Assembly: GCA_030524035.1 (NCBI GenBank) | Contig: JAUNHG010000003.1 | Location: 124,001-188,000, forward strand | Source of the DNA: Kocuria sp. | GTDB lineage: Bacteria; Actinomycetota; Actinomycetes; Actinomycetales; Micrococcaceae | Direction of reading: 5' to 3' | DNA: 64,000 nucleotides | Part shown: positions 31,168 to 41,690 of the stretch, piece after piece | How the letters are laid out: each line of letters starts with the position of its first letter | How positions within the stretch are numbered: the stretch's first letter is position 1 | The notes under the pieces: model-generated | Told to the model about the DNA's origin: nothing | Databases searched by the model: none | What the model saw: only the letters and a program-made list of their open reading frames with translations | Position numbers and translations under genes: made by a program

Positions 31168-32973
31168 GTGACCGGAGCCCCCAAGGCACCCAATACCAGC
31201 GCCCCCGCGCTTCGTCGGCTGTCGAAAGTCCTCATCGCCAACCGTGGCGAAATCGCTGTGCGCGTGATTCGTGCCGCACGCGATGAAGGCATCGAATCTG
31301 TCGCTGTTTACGCTGATCCTGACCGGGATGCCATGCACGTTCGTATGGCTGATGAGGCCTACGGACTGGGGGGCACCACCGCCGCAGACTCCTATTTAAT
31401 TATTGACAAAATTTTGGATGCGGCAGCACGCTCCGGTGCAGATGCCATACACCCGGGGTACGGGTTCTTATCCGAAAACGCAGACTTTGCCGCCGCCGTC
31501 GTGAACGCTGGCCTCACCTGGATTGGTCCCCCGCCCCACGCCATTGCCTCCTTAGGAGACAAGGTGGCCGCCCGGCGTATTGCAGAAAAAGTTGACGCCC
31601 CACGGGTTCCCGGTACCTCCGAACCCGTCAAATCAGCAGAAGAAGTCATGGCTTTTGCGGATGAACATGGGCTGCCCATTGCCATCAAAGCTGCTTTCGG
31701 CGGTGGCGGCAGGGGCATCAAAGTAGTCCGCGAGCGCGAATCCATCACCGAACTCTATGAGTCAGCGGTTCGCGAAGCCACCGCCGCCTTTGGACGTGGG
31801 GAATGCTTTGTCGAACGCTTCCTGGACGCCCCCCGCCACGTGGAAACGCAATGCTTGGCGGATGCCCACGGCAACGTGGTGGTGATTTCCACCCGCGATT
31901 GTTCACTACAACGGCGTAACCAAAAACTCGTGGAAGAGGCCCCCGCTCCCTTCCTTACGGAAGAACAAAACCGGCGACTGTATGAGTCCTCCAAAGCCAT
32001 CTTGCGGGAAGCCGGTTATCAAGGCGCCGGAACCTGCGAATTTTTGGTGGGCCAAGACGGCACGATCTCTTTCTTAGAAGTCAACACCCGTTTGCAGGTG
32101 GAGCATCCGGTGTCCGAAGAAGTCACGGGAATTGACTTAGTCCGCGAACAGTTCCGGTTGGCCCGTGGTGAGGAACTGGGTTATACGGATCCGGAAGTAC
32201 GTGGGCATTCGCTGGAATTCCGCATTAACGGTGAGGATCCCGGCCGTAGTTTCATGCCTGCGCCCGGCACTCTTAGCACCTTGCGTCTGCCCACCGGACC
32301 TGGCATTCGTGTGGATTCGGGGGTTGAAGCCGGTGAAACCGTATCCGGCAACTTTGACTCTATGATCGCCAAACTGATTGTCACTGGCCGCGACCGCTCG
32401 GAGGCTTTGGCGCGTTCCCGCAGGGCACTGGCCGAACTCACCATTGAAGGTATGGCCACGGTGGTGCCCTTTGACCGTGCCGTGGTCAACGACCCCGCCT
32501 TTGCACCCGCCGGCGATCAACCCTTTACCGTGCACACCCGGTGGATTGAAACCGAATTCGACAACACCATTAAACCTTTCACCGGCGCACCAGAGCCCTC
32601 CGTGGAGCCGGAAGAACGCCGCAGCATGGTGGTAGAAGTGGGCGGCAAACGCCTAGAAGTTGTGCTGCCGTCCTCACTGCTGGGAGGCACCAAAACGCCA
32701 ACAACCACCGCTAAACCACGTCGGGAACGTTCCGGACGCGGTGGGGCCACAAAAGCCACCGGGGATGACCTCACGTCGCCCATGCAGGGCACCATCGTGA
32801 AACGCGCAGTGGAAAACGGTGACACTGTCGAAGAAGGCGACACCATAGTGGTGATCGAAGCCATGAAGATGGAACAACCCTTGAAAGCGCACAAAGCCGG
32901 AAAGGTATCGGGCTTAACCTGCGCCCCCGGGGATACCGTATCCGCCGGAGCGGTTTTAGCCACCATTTCGTAA
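31168..32973 (+). CDS. accA3: Acyl-CoA carboxylase alpha subunit (biotin carboxylase-BCCP)
   Basis: A 601-residue fused biotin carboxylase and carrier. Residues about 15-460 are the ATP-grasp carboxylase ([43 protein letters not shown]). A linker follows, then the C-terminal biotinyl domain with acceptor Lys567 in EAMKMEQ. It should pair with AccD5/AccE and be biotinylated by BirA, both in this window. GTG 31168 has GAGGAG upstream. A -10-like TAAAAT lies near 31114. The MHS transporter starts nine bases after the stop, so they are probably co-transcribed. Confidence 0.95.
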   Translation: MTGAPKAPNTSAPALRRLSKVLIANRGEIAVRVIRAARDEGIESVAVYADPDRDAMHVRMADEAYGLGGTTAADSYLIIDKILDAAARSGADAIHPGYGFLSENADFAAAVVNAGLTWIGPPPHAIASLGDKVAARRIAEKVDAPRVPGTSEPVKSAEEVMAFADEHGLPIAIKAAFGGGGRGIKVVRERESITELYESAVREATAAFGRGECFVERFLDAPRHVETQCLADAHGNVVVISTRDCSLQRRNQKLVEEAPAPFLTEEQNRRLYESSKAILREAGYQGAGTCEFLVGQDGTISFLEVNTRLQVEHPVSEEVTGIDLVREQFRLARGEELGYTDPEVRGHSLEFRINGEDPGRSFMPAPGTLSTLRLPTGPGIRVDSGVEAGETVSGNFDSMIAKLIVTGRDRSEALARSRRALAELTIEGMATVVPFDRAVVNDPAFAPAGDQPFTVHTRWIETEFDNTIKPFTGAPEPSVEPEERRSMVVEVGGKRLEVVLPSSLLGGTKTPTTTAKPRRERSGRGGATKATGDDLTSPMQGTIVKRAVENGDTVEEGDTIVVIEAMKMEQPLKAHKAGKVSGLTCAPGDTVSAGAVLATIS

Positions 32974-32981
32974 GGAACCTC

Positions 32982-34394
32982 ATGCCCCCCGCCGCAGAAC
33001 GCCCCACTCCCCCGCCGTCTGTACCTTCTGCGCTATCCAGCGATACCGCACGAACACTGCGCAACCGTGTCCGCGCGGCCTCTTTGGTAGGTACCACCAT
33101 CGAGTTCTACGACTTCTACGTCTATGCCACGGCCGCCGTCGCAGTATTCCCCGCCTTGTTCTTCACCGGGGAAAATGAAACCGCCAAATTGTTGGCGTCC
33201 ATGGCAACTTTTGGTGCAGCTTTTATCGCACGGCCGATCGGGTCTGTGCTCTTTGGGCATTTTGGTGACCGCATCGGACGCAAAGTAACGCTGATTGGCG
33301 CCCTGTTAACCATGGGGATCGCCACCATCCTGATTGGCCTATTACCCACGTACTATTCAATTGGTTTGTGGGCACCCATCATCTTGACCATCCTGCGTTT
33401 CTGCCAAGGTTTGGGACTGGGCGGTGAATGGTCCGGTGCTGCACTGCTGGCCACCGAGTATGCGGAAGAAGGCAAACGTGCCCGGGCTGCCATGTGGCCG
33501 CAGCTTGGTGCTCCTTTCGGGTTCATCTTGGCCAACGGTTTCTTCTTATTGCTCACCGTGGCCATGGGGTTCACCACCCTGGCAGATAGCGGCAGTGATC
33601 ACGCTTTCCTAGCGTGGGGCTGGCGTATTCCTTTCGTGGCCTCGATTGTGATGGTCCTCGTGGGTCTGTATGTCAGGTTTTCCCTGGAAGAAACCCCGGT
33701 ATTCCGCACCGCAGTGGAACGCTCCGAACCGGTCAAGTCACCGCTGACAGAAGTGTTTAAGACGTCGTGGGTTCAGATCATCCAGGGCACGTTCATCATG
33801 CTGGCCACCTACGTGCTGTTTTATCTTATGACTGCCTGGATATTGTCCTATGGCATTGGATCCGCAGCTGCCGGTGGGCTTGGCATCCCTTACCGGAATT
33901 TCTTGGTCATCCAGCTGATCGCCGTGGTGTTGTTTGCCGCTATGATCCCGGTTTCTGGCTGGCTAGCAGACGTCTACGGACGCCGTTCCTCCTTGCTGGT
34001 AATCACCGCAGGAATTGTGGTTTTCGGGCTGTTGTTCGGATGGTTTATTGCCCCAGAGAATTTGGGCACCGGCGCAGACCTCAGCATGGTACGCCTGGTG
34101 ATTTTCTTAGCGATTGGCATGGCGCTCATGGGCCTCACCTTTGGGTCCATGAGCGCTGTGTTGCCGGAGTTGTTCCCCACCAACGTGCGCTACACCGGTT
34201 CGGGAATCGCGTATAACGTGGCTTCGATTCTGGGGGCCGCATTAACCCCGTATGCCGCAGTGTGGCTTAATGCGTCCTACGGTGTTTCGGCAGTCGGGCT
34301 GTATCTGTCCGCAGCTGCTGTAATCACCTTTGCGGCACTGTGGTTGTCACCGGAAACCCGTCACGTCAGCATGCTCGACGTCGGCACCAGGTAG
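32982..34394 (+). CDS. MHS-family MFS transporter
   Basis: A 470-residue transporter with about 12 membrane helices of the metabolite:H+ symporter family. The hallmark GTTIEFYDFYVYATAAV opens helix 1; RPIGSVLFGHFGDRIGRK is the MFS loop 2-3 motif, and RFCQGLGLGGEWSGAALLATEYA lies in helix 4. Family substrates include organic acids, proline/betaine and shikimate; the sequence does not decide. Its place right after accA3 might suggest a carboxylic acid substrate, but that is weak. Confidence 0.9.
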   Translation: MPPAAERPTPPPSVPSALSSDTARTLRNRVRAASLVGTTIEFYDFYVYATAAVAVFPALFFTGENETAKLLASMATFGAAFIARPIGSVLFGHFGDRIGRKVTLIGALLTMGIATILIGLLPTYYSIGLWAPIILTILRFCQGLGLGGEWSGAALLATEYAEEGKRARAAMWPQLGAPFGFILANGFFLLLTVAMGFTTLADSGSDHAFLAWGWRIPFVASIVMVLVGLYVRFSLEETPVFRTAVERSEPVKSPLTEVFKTSWVQIIQGTFIMLATYVLFYLMTAWILSYGIGSAAAGGLGIPYRNFLVIQLIAVVLFAAMIPVSGWLADVYGRRSSLLVITAGIVVFGLLFGWFIAPENLGTGADLSMVRLVIFLAIGMALMGLTFGSMSAVLPELFPTNVRYTGSGIAYNVASILGAALTPYAAVWLNASYGVSAVGLYLSAAAVITFAALWLSPETRHVSMLDVGTR

Positions 34395-34416
34395 GCACCC
34401 CACCACGCGAGGCCGA

Positions 34417-34466
34417 GGGGTCGTTCTGCTCGCTCAACATTGATGTCAAACGAGCAGAACGACCCC
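34417..34466. terminator. Bidirectional terminator hairpin
   Basis: A perfect 16-bp stem (GGGGTCGTTCTGCTCG at 34417-34432 with CGAGCAGAACGACCCC at 34451-34466) lies between the convergent transporter and small membrane protein genes. Confidence 0.85.
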
Positions 34467-34488
34467 CGCGTGGAGCACAAACGGAACG

Positions 34489-34725
34489 TCAGTTCTCGCC
34501 GAAGCCGTCACCTCTGTAGGCAATCGACAGTGACACGACCAAAAAGATTGCCAGAGGAATCCAGAGATTCCCTGCGGTCTCCCAGAACCCGCGCCCCGTC
34601 AGTCCAGATGTGGCAGCCACAACAAGGCTCATGCCGACCACGTACAGCGCCAGAGTCAACAGGACCCGTTGGACAGAAGGACTCATCCCGTGCCTAAAGA
34701 TCCAAACACTGGTTCGCAACCGCAC
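34489..34725 (-). CDS. Small two-helix membrane protein downstream of lpdA
   Basis: A short protein (78 residues from the GTG at 34725, or 65 from the ATG at 34686) with two hydrophobic segments and a hydrophilic tail AYRGDGFGEN. The GTG directly follows the lpdA stop with AGGG just upstream, which suggests coupling; the ATG also has a weak AGG. I do not recognise a named family. The conserved-looking C-terminus and position before a terminator support it as real. Confidence 0.6.
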   Translation of the reverse strand: MRLRTSVWIFRHGMSPSVQRVLLTLALYVVGMSLVVAATSGLTGRGFWETAGNLWIPLAIFLVVSLSIAYRGDGFGEN

Positions 34726-36153
34726 TCAGCCCTGCAAGTGGTGCAGGCGTCGCGCGGCCTCGGAGATTGAGCCGGACAGGGACGGGTACACCGTGAAGGT
34801 TTCGGAGAAGTCATCCACCGTCAGTCCCTTGGACACCGCCACGGAGATGGCGAAGATCAGCTCGGAGGCACGGGGCCCCACCACAACTCCGCCAATGATG
34901 GTCCCCGGGCCCTTACGGGCAAACAACTTCACGAAACCGTCCTCCACCTTCATCATCTTGGCCCGTGCGTTGGTGGCCAAGTCCAGCTTGATGACATCGG
35001 CCGAGATGGTTCCGTCCTTGATGGCCTGCTCGGAAATGCCCACGGAGGCAATCTCCGGCGAGGTGAAGATGTTGGAGGCCACCACCGCCGTGCGCAGCGG
35101 CTTGACGGCATCACCCAGCACGTGAGCCATGGCAATGCGCCCCTGCATGGCAGCCACCGACGCCAATGGCAGCACCCCGGTGCAGTCACCGGCCGCGTAG
35201 ATGCTGGGGACTGCAGTGCGTGAGACCCGGTCCACGGCAATATGACCGGAGTCCTCCAGCTTGACTCCCACTTCCTCCAGACCCAAACCCTCCGTGTTCG
35301 GGATCGAGCCCACGGCCAACAGGCAGTGTGAGGCCGCAATCTTGCGGCCTCCGGAGAGGGTGACCACCACGCCGTCATCGGTACGCTCCACAGCTTCCGC
35401 CCGGGAACGGGAGACCACGGTCAACCCACGACGTTCAAAGACGTTCTCCAGAACCTCAGCCGCATCCGAGTCCTCACCGGGCAACACCTGATCCCGGGAG
35501 GAAACCAAGGTGACCTTGGCACCCAACCCGTTATAGGCAGAGGCAAATTCGGCACCGGTCACACCCGACCCCACCACCACCAGGTGTTCGGGAATCTCCT
35601 GCATGCTGTAAACCTGCGTCCAGGTCAGGATGCGCTCCCCGTCCGGCTCAGCACTGGGCAGGGTCCGGGGGTGGGCACCCACGGCCACCAGGATGGCGTC
35701 GCCGGCGAGGTCGTACTCCATCCCGTCTTCAGCCTTGACGTGCACCATGTTGGGATCGGTAATCGAACCAACCCCATCCACAACCTGCACACCTTCTTTC
35801 TCCAGCCCACGGCGGATGTCTCGAGACTGCGTGGCAGCTAGGCGCAGCAGACGGGCATTGATCGTGGGTAAATCAGCGCCCAACCCTTCGATCCTGCTGC
35901 CATCATGTGGACCGCCCACCAGATGAACACCAAGGTCTTGGACTTCATGAAAGCGGTGAAGGGTATCTGCCGAGGCGATCAGGGTCTTGGACGGCACCAC
36001 ATCCGTCAACACGGCAGCGCCCCCCACACCCTGACGCTCAATGACGGTGACATCGGCACCCAAACTACGGGCGTGCAATGCCGCTTCGTAGCCTCCAGGC
36101 CCTGCGCCGATGATGATAATTTTTTTCTTGAGGTTATCGGTGACTGAACTCAC
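34726..36153 (-). CDS. lpdA: LpdA-type NAD(P)H quinone reductase
   Basis: A 475-residue flavoprotein disulfide reductase-family protein. IIIIGAGPGGYEAAL binds FAD and VVGSGVTGAEFASAY binds NAD(P)H; the C-terminal dimerisation domain is present. The redox disulfide CxxxxC is missing: the segment reads GVGGAAVLTDVVPSKTL. That fits mycobacterial LpdA (Rv3303c), a quinone reductase, and argues against true lipoamide dehydrogenase. The GTG start at 36153 is divergent from the BCCT transporter. As in mycobacteria, it lies near the nucleoside phosphorylase and mutase pair. Confidence 0.9.
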   Translation of the reverse strand: MSSVTDNLKKKIIIIGAGPGGYEAALHARSLGADVTVIERQGVGGAAVLTDVVPSKTLIASADTLHRFHEVQDLGVHLVGGPHDGSRIEGLGADLPTINARLLRLAATQSRDIRRGLEKEGVQVVDGVGSITDPNMVHVKAEDGMEYDLAGDAILVAVGAHPRTLPSAEPDGERILTWTQVYSMQEIPEHLVVVGSGVTGAEFASAYNGLGAKVTLVSSRDQVLPGEDSDAAEVLENVFERRGLTVVSRSRAEAVERTDDGVVVTLSGGRKIAASHCLLAVGSIPNTEGLGLEEVGVKLEDSGHIAVDRVSRTAVPSIYAAGDCTGVLPLASVAAMQGRIAMAHVLGDAVKPLRTAVVASNIFTSPEIASVGISEQAIKDGTISADVIKLDLATNARAKMMKVEDGFVKLFARKGPGTIIGGVVVGPRASELIFAISVAVSKGLTVDDFSETFTVYPSLSGSISEAARRLHHLQG

Positions 36154-36324
36154 GGGTGCATTGTGTCAAAGAATCCGGCCCGACCAGGCTGCACTACGGG
36201 GCGTGGCCCACAATGCGCAACCCCCACAGCTGAAAATTTCCCACGAATATTCCTCTAATGAACTTGAAAGTCAGGGGATCTCTGCACACAGTAGTGGAGT
36301 CCATTTTTCCCGAACAGGATATAT

Positions 36325-38289
36325 ATGTCTTCTACCGATTCATCATTACCCTCAGCGGAGGGTTCGGCACAGAACGATTCTGTAACCACCAACGATCCCT
36401 CAGCGGAAACCCTTGAGGCCCCTGAAGTAACAGCTGGCGAAGCCAACAACATCCACGATGCCGCCGAAACCGAGGAGCACGGCGCCTTCGCTCTGCACGA
36501 GGAATTAACCGTTCCAGAAGCCGACCAAATCCAGGCTGAAGACAGCGACGAGGAAATCACCGACAAACTGCGCCAACAGGGTGTCAAAATCGGCGCATTA
36601 GGCGTCGCCCCGCGTGTTTTCTGGCCTGCAATGATCGTCATTCTTGCCGTCGGGCTGATCGGCATCCTGGCACCAGAGGGCACCGGGCAGGTGTTTGAAA
36701 CCACTCAAAGCTGGATTGTGTCCAACCTGGGCTGGTATTACATGCTGATCATCGGTGGTTTCGTGGCTTTCACCGTAGTCTTAGGTTTTTCGCGCCTGGG
36801 TGATATTCGCTTAGGGCGCGACGATGAGGACCCTGAATTTGGTGTGTTGTCCTGGTTTTCCATGCTCTTTGCAGCGGGTATGGGCATCGGTCTGGTGTTC
36901 TACGGTGTGGGCGAACCTTTGACGTATGCGACGGTCTCCCCCAAACCCGGTTGGGATGGCGATCAAGCCCACCTTCAGGGGCTAGCCATGGCTCAAACCT
37001 TCGTGCATTGGGGACTGCACCCATGGTCGATCTACGCGGTCATTGGCTTGGCTTTGGCCTACGCCATTCACCGCCGCGGTCGCCCGGTATCAATCCGCTG
37101 GGTGTTAGAGCCCTTATTTGGTGAGCGTGTTAAAGGCACGCTGGGGGACGCTATTGACGTCCTAGCCATCTTCGGCACGGTATTCGGTGTGGCCACATCC
37201 CTGGGGCTTGGCGTCCAACAAATCTCAACCGGCATGGTGGCCATGGGTGTCGTGGACACTGTGGATAACACGCTGTTGGTAATCCTGATTGTGATCATCA
37301 CTTTCCTGGCCATTCTTTCCGTGGCCAGCGGTCTGGGTGCAGGTATTAAGTGGCTATCCAACATCAACCTGTCGATGGCCGGGTTATTGCTGATCAGTGT
37401 TTTACTCCTTGGTCCCACCGTGTTCTTGTTACAGAACTTTGTGGAATCGCTGGGTATGTACCTGGCCAACCTCATGCAAATGACCTTCGACGTTGGAGCG
37501 CACCAGCGCAGCGAAGAAGCTCAAGGCTGGTTCACCGGATGGACCATCTTCTACTGGGGTTGGTGGATCGCATGGTCACCATTTGTGGGTGTCTTCATCG
37601 CACGAATTTCCAAAGGACGCACCATTCGCCAGTTTGTGGCTGGGGTACTGTTGGTGCCCACCATCGTGGGATTTTTCTGGTTCTCGGTCATGGGCGGTAT
37701 GGGGCTGTGGCGCCAGTTCTACGGCCAGGCAGACCTGGTGGTGGATGGCGAACTCTCCGTGGAATCCGCCCTGTTCAAGGTATTAGACGGTCTTCCTCTC
37801 GGCTCTGTGTTGTCGGTGATCGCTATCATCCTGGTGGCCATCTTCTTCATCACATCAGCCGACTCCGGCTCTCTAGTCGTCGACATGCTCGCCTCCGGTG
37901 GACACCCGAACCCCCCAGTGTGGTCGCGGGTGTTGTGGGCCTTGTTGGAGGGTTTCCTTGCCGTCGGGCTACTGCTGGCCGGTGGCCTTGGTGCTTTGCA
38001 AGCCGGTTCTCTCATCACAGCGTTGCCGTTCAGCGTCGTGCTGTTGTTAATGTGTCTGGCCACGGTGCGTGCTTTGATTGCTGAAACCCGAGTGCGCGAC
38101 CGTGCTTTACAACGTGAGGAAATCAATCGCATGCGGACGTTGGTGACGGAGGAAATCACGGAAAATCTTTCTGACTTCCCACAAATCGAATCCTACGTGG
38201 ATCGGCGTATTGACTACCGGATTAACCGGACTAAGCCTGGTTTCCACCTGCCGCAGCTCAAACGCACACGGCAACGTCCTACAGAGTGA
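36325..38289 (+). CDS. BCCT-family (betaine/choline/carnitine) transporter
   Basis: A 654-residue sodium- or proton-coupled transporter with about 12 helices and long hydrophilic ends. The signature region FYWGWWIAWSPFVGVFIARISKGRTIR near 408-435 is typical of the family, and FVHWGLHPWSIYAVIGLALAYA lies in an earlier helix. The acidic N-terminal extension (about 90 residues) and basic C-terminal tail (about 60 residues) resemble BetP, where they sense osmotic stress. Betaine is the most likely substrate class. It ends 12 bp before the phosphorylase gene. Confidence 0.93.
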   Translation: MSSTDSSLPSAEGSAQNDSVTTNDPSAETLEAPEVTAGEANNIHDAAETEEHGAFALHEELTVPEADQIQAEDSDEEITDKLRQQGVKIGALGVAPRVFWPAMIVILAVGLIGILAPEGTGQVFETTQSWIVSNLGWYYMLIIGGFVAFTVVLGFSRLGDIRLGRDDEDPEFGVLSWFSMLFAAGMGIGLVFYGVGEPLTYATVSPKPGWDGDQAHLQGLAMAQTFVHWGLHPWSIYAVIGLALAYAIHRRGRPVSIRWVLEPLFGERVKGTLGDAIDVLAIFGTVFGVATSLGLGVQQISTGMVAMGVVDTVDNTLLVILIVIITFLAILSVASGLGAGIKWLSNINLSMAGLLLISVLLLGPTVFLLQNFVESLGMYLANLMQMTFDVGAHQRSEEAQGWFTGWTIFYWGWWIAWSPFVGVFIARISKGRTIRQFVAGVLLVPTIVGFFWFSVMGGMGLWRQFYGQADLVVDGELSVESALFKVLDGLPLGSVLSVIAIILVAIFFITSADSGSLVVDMLASGGHPNPPVWSRVLWALLEGFLAVGLLLAGGLGALQAGSLITALPFSVVLLLMCLATVRALIAETRVRDRALQREEINRMRTLVTEEITENLSDFPQIESYVDRRIDYRINRTKPGFHLPQLKRTRQRPTE

Positions 38290-38301
38290 AGGAGACCCCA
38301 C

Positions 38302-39138
38302 GTGGCACAAGCCGCTGATGAACAGAACCCGTTTGACCTGGCCCACCAAGCGGCTCAGGTGCTGGCAGACCGCACACGTATCGCCCAGCATGACATTGCC
38401 CTCACCCTAGGATCAGGGTGGGGCGGTGCCGCCGATTTGTTGGGGGACACCGTGGCTGAAATCCCAGCAGATCAGGTTCCAGGGTTTCGACCACCAGCAC
38501 TTGATGGCCACGTGGGGACCTTGCGCTCCATCCGGCTGAAAGCCCGTTCATCCGACACGCAGCCGCGCCACGCACTGGTCATCGGTGCCCGTACCCACCT
38601 GTACGAAAACCACGGGGTACGGGCCGTGGTCCACGGGGTGCGGACGGCTGCCGCCGCCGGCGCGAGAACCATGGTGTTGACCAACGGTTGTGGAGGGTTA
38701 CGCACGGAGTGGACCCCAGGCACACCGGTGTTGATCTCAGATCACATCAACCTCACCGCAACCTCTCCGTTGGAAGGCGCCACATTTGTGGACCTCACAG
38801 ACCTGTATTCGCAACGACTGCGTGACGTGGCACGTTCAGTGGACCCTTCCCTTCCCGACGGCGTCTACGCACAAGTCCCGGGGCCACATTACGAAACTCC
38901 AGCGGAAATTCGGATGCTCGGCACCCTGGGGGCGGATCTCGTCGGCATGTCCACCGCGCTGGAAGCAATTGCCGCACGCCAAGCGGGGCTGGAAATCCTC
39001 GGAATTTCCCTGGTGACCAACCTTGCAGCGGGAATTCACCACACGCCTCTATCTCATGAGGAAGTTGTGGAGGCCGGGCGGGCAGCAGGTCCACGCATCG
39101 CTCGTTTGCTGGCCGATATTGTCGAAGTACTGCCATGA
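38302..39138 (+). CDS. punA: Purine nucleoside phosphorylase
   Basis: A 278-residue trimeric-type phosphorylase that splits purine (deoxy)nucleosides to base and (deoxy)ribose-1-phosphate. Visible are GSGWGG (phosphate loop), [36 protein letters not shown] and [15 protein letters not shown] (base and ribose contacts), and [12 protein letters not shown] 38302 follows AAGGAG by eight bases. The 4-bp overlap with the mutase gene suggests the sugar phosphate is passed on to it. Confidence 0.95.
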   Translation: MAQAADEQNPFDLAHQAAQVLADRTRIAQHDIALTLGSGWGGAADLLGDTVAEIPADQVPGFRPPALDGHVGTLRSIRLKARSSDTQPRHALVIGARTHLYENHGVRAVVHGVRTAAAAGARTMVLTNGCGGLRTEWTPGTPVLISDHINLTATSPLEGATFVDLTDLYSQRLRDVARSVDPSLPDGVYAQVPGPHYETPAEIRMLGTLGADLVGMSTALEAIAARQAGLEILGISLVTNLAAGIHHTPLSHEEVVEAGRAAGPRIARLLADIVEVLP

Positions 39139-40886
39139 TGCCTCCGAACGGGACTGATCTGCTGCACGCAGTGCGTCATTGGATCGCGCAAGACCCCGAC
39201 CCTGCAACGCGTCATGAGCTAGAAACTTTGTTGGCCACGGCGTTGGACACCACCAGCGAAGAAAAGACCGCTACCGCTGCGGTGGGGCAACTTGCGCAGC
39301 GGTTTTCCGGAACATTGGAGTTCGGGACGGCTGGGCTGCGCGCGGCACTCGGAGCCGGCCCCCTACGCATGAACCGTGTGGTGGTGCAGCGCGCCGCAGC
39401 CGGGGTGGCAGCGCACGTAGTGGATGTCGTGGGCGACCATACTTCACCGGCCCCCCGGGCTGTCATTGGCTACGACGCGCGGCACAATTCTGAGGTCTTC
39501 GCCCGCGATACCGCCGCAATTTTCACCGCAGCGGGCCTGGACACATTGCTGATGCCATGCCCCTTCCCCACACCTGTTCTGGCCTGGGCTGTTCGGAAAT
39601 ACGACGCCGATGTGGGTGTGATGGTCACGGCCTCGCACAATCCGGCTGCGGATAACGGATACAAGATCTACCTGGGAAGCCGCGCCGTAGAAGAGTGCGG
39701 CCGAGGCTGTCAGATTGTTGCCCCGCATGACTCACAGATCGCGGCTCACATTGCCACCATCACGGATGTCCGCGACATACCACAGGCCGACTGTGGGTGG
39801 ACACTGCTTCCCCGAAGTGTGGAACAGGACTACCTCACAGCAATCCTGCCGAAGCCCTTGGAGCCCCCCGCACCCCTGCGCATTGTGGTGACTGCCATGC
39901 ATGGTGTGGGCGGACCGACGGTGCTTGCTGCATTGTCCCGGGCTGGGTTCACAGACCTTCACCCGGTAACCGAACAGCACGAACCCGACCCCACTTTCCC
40001 CACGGTGACCTTCCCCAACCCAGAAGAACCCGGTGCCCTGGACCTTGCGTTGGCCCATGCGCACCGTGTGAATGCTGATCTGGTCATTGCCAATGACCCC
40101 GATGCCGATCGCTGCGCGATCGCGGTACCTGACCCTGCTCATCCAAGTGCTCTCAATGGCTGGCGCACTTTGCGTGGGGATGAGGTCGGGGTGCTTCTGG
40201 GTGCTGCGGTGTTACAGAAACTCTCCCGTGACACCCCGCAAGCTGTGGTGGCTAATTCTTTGGTGTCGTCCCGGATGTTGGGGCGTATGGCAGCAGCAGC
40301 AGGTGTTGACCACCAGCAGACCCTCACCGGTTTTAAGTGGATCGCCCGAGTACCTCATATGGCTTACGGATACGAGGAAGCCCTGGGGTACTGCGTGAAC
40401 CCGCAGATTGTACGGGATAAAGACGGCATATCAGCGGCGGTAGCTATCGCTCAATTGGCTGGGCGGGCCGCAGCACGAGGGGCATCTTTGCCCGATGAGT
40501 TGGATGCGCTTGCGGTGAAGCATGGGGTATTTGCCACAGATCAACTATCCATCAGGGTGGATGACCTCACCCTGATGACCCGCATGATGTCTGTTCTGCG
40601 GGAAAACACCCCGACTGAACTGGCAGGCTCTGCGGTGGTTGAGGTCCGTGACCTAGCCCAGCCACCGGCCCATGCGCCTCTTCCACCCACGGAGGGCATA
40701 CTGCTGATCACTCAAGATGATTCCCGAGTGATCGTGCGGCCATCCGGAACGGAACCCAAAATCAAGTGTTATGTGGAAACGGTCACGAATGTCTGTGATG
40801 CCGCAGACCTCACTGAGGCGCGCACCACTGGTGCTGCACGGTTGCATACCATCATCAGCGACCTTCAGAATCTTCTGTCTGTATAA
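39135..40886 (+). CDS. Phosphosugar mutase (PmmB-like, possible phosphopentomutase)
   Basis: A 583-residue alpha-D-phosphohexomutase family enzyme. [12 protein letters not shown] near 58 is the domain 1 entry, Ser167 in [13 protein letters not shown] the phosphoserine, Asp321 in NDPDADR the metal loop, and [10 protein letters not shown] near 540 the C-terminal phosphate-binding loop. Overlapping the purine nucleoside phosphorylase gene (the punA-pmmB pair of mycobacteria), it may act as phosphopentomutase, turning (deoxy)ribose-1-P to 5-P for DeoC. The 3' end overlaps the convergent CbiX-like gene by 32 bp. Confidence 0.93.
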   Translation: MMPPNGTDLLHAVRHWIAQDPDPATRHELETLLATALDTTSEEKTATAAVGQLAQRFSGTLEFGTAGLRAALGAGPLRMNRVVVQRAAAGVAAHVVDVVGDHTSPAPRAVIGYDARHNSEVFARDTAAIFTAAGLDTLLMPCPFPTPVLAWAVRKYDADVGVMVTASHNPAADNGYKIYLGSRAVEECGRGCQIVAPHDSQIAAHIATITDVRDIPQADCGWTLLPRSVEQDYLTAILPKPLEPPAPLRIVVTAMHGVGGPTVLAALSRAGFTDLHPVTEQHEPDPTFPTVTFPNPEEPGALDLALAHAHRVNADLVIANDPDADRCAIAVPDPAHPSALNGWRTLRGDEVGVLLGAAVLQKLSRDTPQAVVANSLVSSRMLGRMAAAAGVDHQQTLTGFKWIARVPHMAYGYEEALGYCVNPQIVRDKDGISAAVAIAQLAGRAAARGASLPDELDALAVKHGVFATDQLSIRVDDLTLMTRMMSVLRENTPTELAGSAVVEVRDLAQPPAHAPLPPTEGILLITQDDSRVIVRPSGTEPKIKCYVETVTNVCDAADLTEARTTGAARLHTIISDLQNLLSV

Positions 40887-41655
40887 CCTGACGCCGCTCG
40901 AGCAGCGCCTTACCGGTCTCCCAACGCGCCAGGATAATGTCCACCACCTCCGATGGAACCTGCTCGCCGGCGACTAAAAGGGGTTGTGTTATCCGCCCAT
41001 GGACGGCATATTCCGGTGGTGCACTGGATACAGCTGTTTCAACAGCTCGTGCCGCTTGCCGGTGGAAAAATCCCTGCGCTATATGGAACGACACCACCGT
41101 CACGCGACGCGCACCCTGTGCATACACAACGGCCAGAGCCTCCTGAGCCCGTGGATGTGCCGCAGAGACAAACCCGGTAGTGACGTCACGCCCCACCAAT
41201 TCCGCAAGATCACTCGCCTGCTGACGCACAGCCCGTACCGCTCTAGGATCAGATGACCCCGCTCCCACCAGAACCAGCGACGGTGTATCTCCAAGGTCAT
41301 CAGCAGCCTCAAGGTTCTGGATGCGCCGCCGCAACAGGTGGGACAGCGCCGGGTCCGGTCCCAGGGCATCCGTGACGACGTGATGCGGACGCTGCGCCAC
41401 CGCATCCGCTAAATCGGTGTACACGTGGAACCCCGCCGCCACCAAAAGTGGAACAATCACCACAGGACGTTCCGCTAGCTGGTCGCAGCGTTCCCGCACC
41501 CCGGGCTGTTGAACGTCTACCCATGTAAGAATCACCTCTGTGGCAGGTAATGCATGGGCCACCGCCGCAGCGACGTCTTCAGTGGCGGTGTGTGTTGCCG
41601 CGGCGGTAGAACCGTGGGCGCATAACAACAGAACGGGATCCACCGTGAAACTCAC
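40855..41655 (-). CDS. Sirohydrochlorin chelatase-like protein (CbiX family)
   Basis: A 266-residue protein with two CbiX/SirB repeats. LLLCAHGS near residue 10 holds the first metal-site His and the region around VVIVPLLVAAGFHVYTDL the second. The C-terminal half repeats the fold (LVLVGAGSSDP, VTVVSFHIAQGFFHR). It would insert Fe (siroheme) or Co into sirohydrochlorin made by the CobA-HemD fusion nearby. A 32-bp antisense overlap with the mutase gene exists at its 3' end. It is followed upstream by a FabD-like gene with a 35-bp gap, likely one transcript. Confidence 0.9.
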   Translation of the reverse strand: MSFTVDPVLLLCAHGSTAAATHTATEDVAAAVAHALPATEVILTWVDVQQPGVRERCDQLAERPVVIVPLLVAAGFHVYTDLADAVAQRPHHVVTDALGPDPALSHLLRRRIQNLEAADDLGDTPSLVLVGAGSSDPRAVRAVRQQASDLAELVGRDVTTGFVSAAHPRAQEALAVVYAQGARRVTVVSFHIAQGFFHRQAARAVETAVSSAPPEYAVHGRITQPLLVAGEQVPSEVVDIILARWETGKALLERRQVIQTEDSEGR

Positions 41656-41690
41656 CTGCCCTATTCAACCAGGACATCACGGCACCCGGT

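Noticed and set aside
34726-36153. Dihydrolipoamide dehydrogenase (E3)
   Set aside because: The redox-active CxxxxC pair is absent, so the LpdA quinone-reductase type is preferred.
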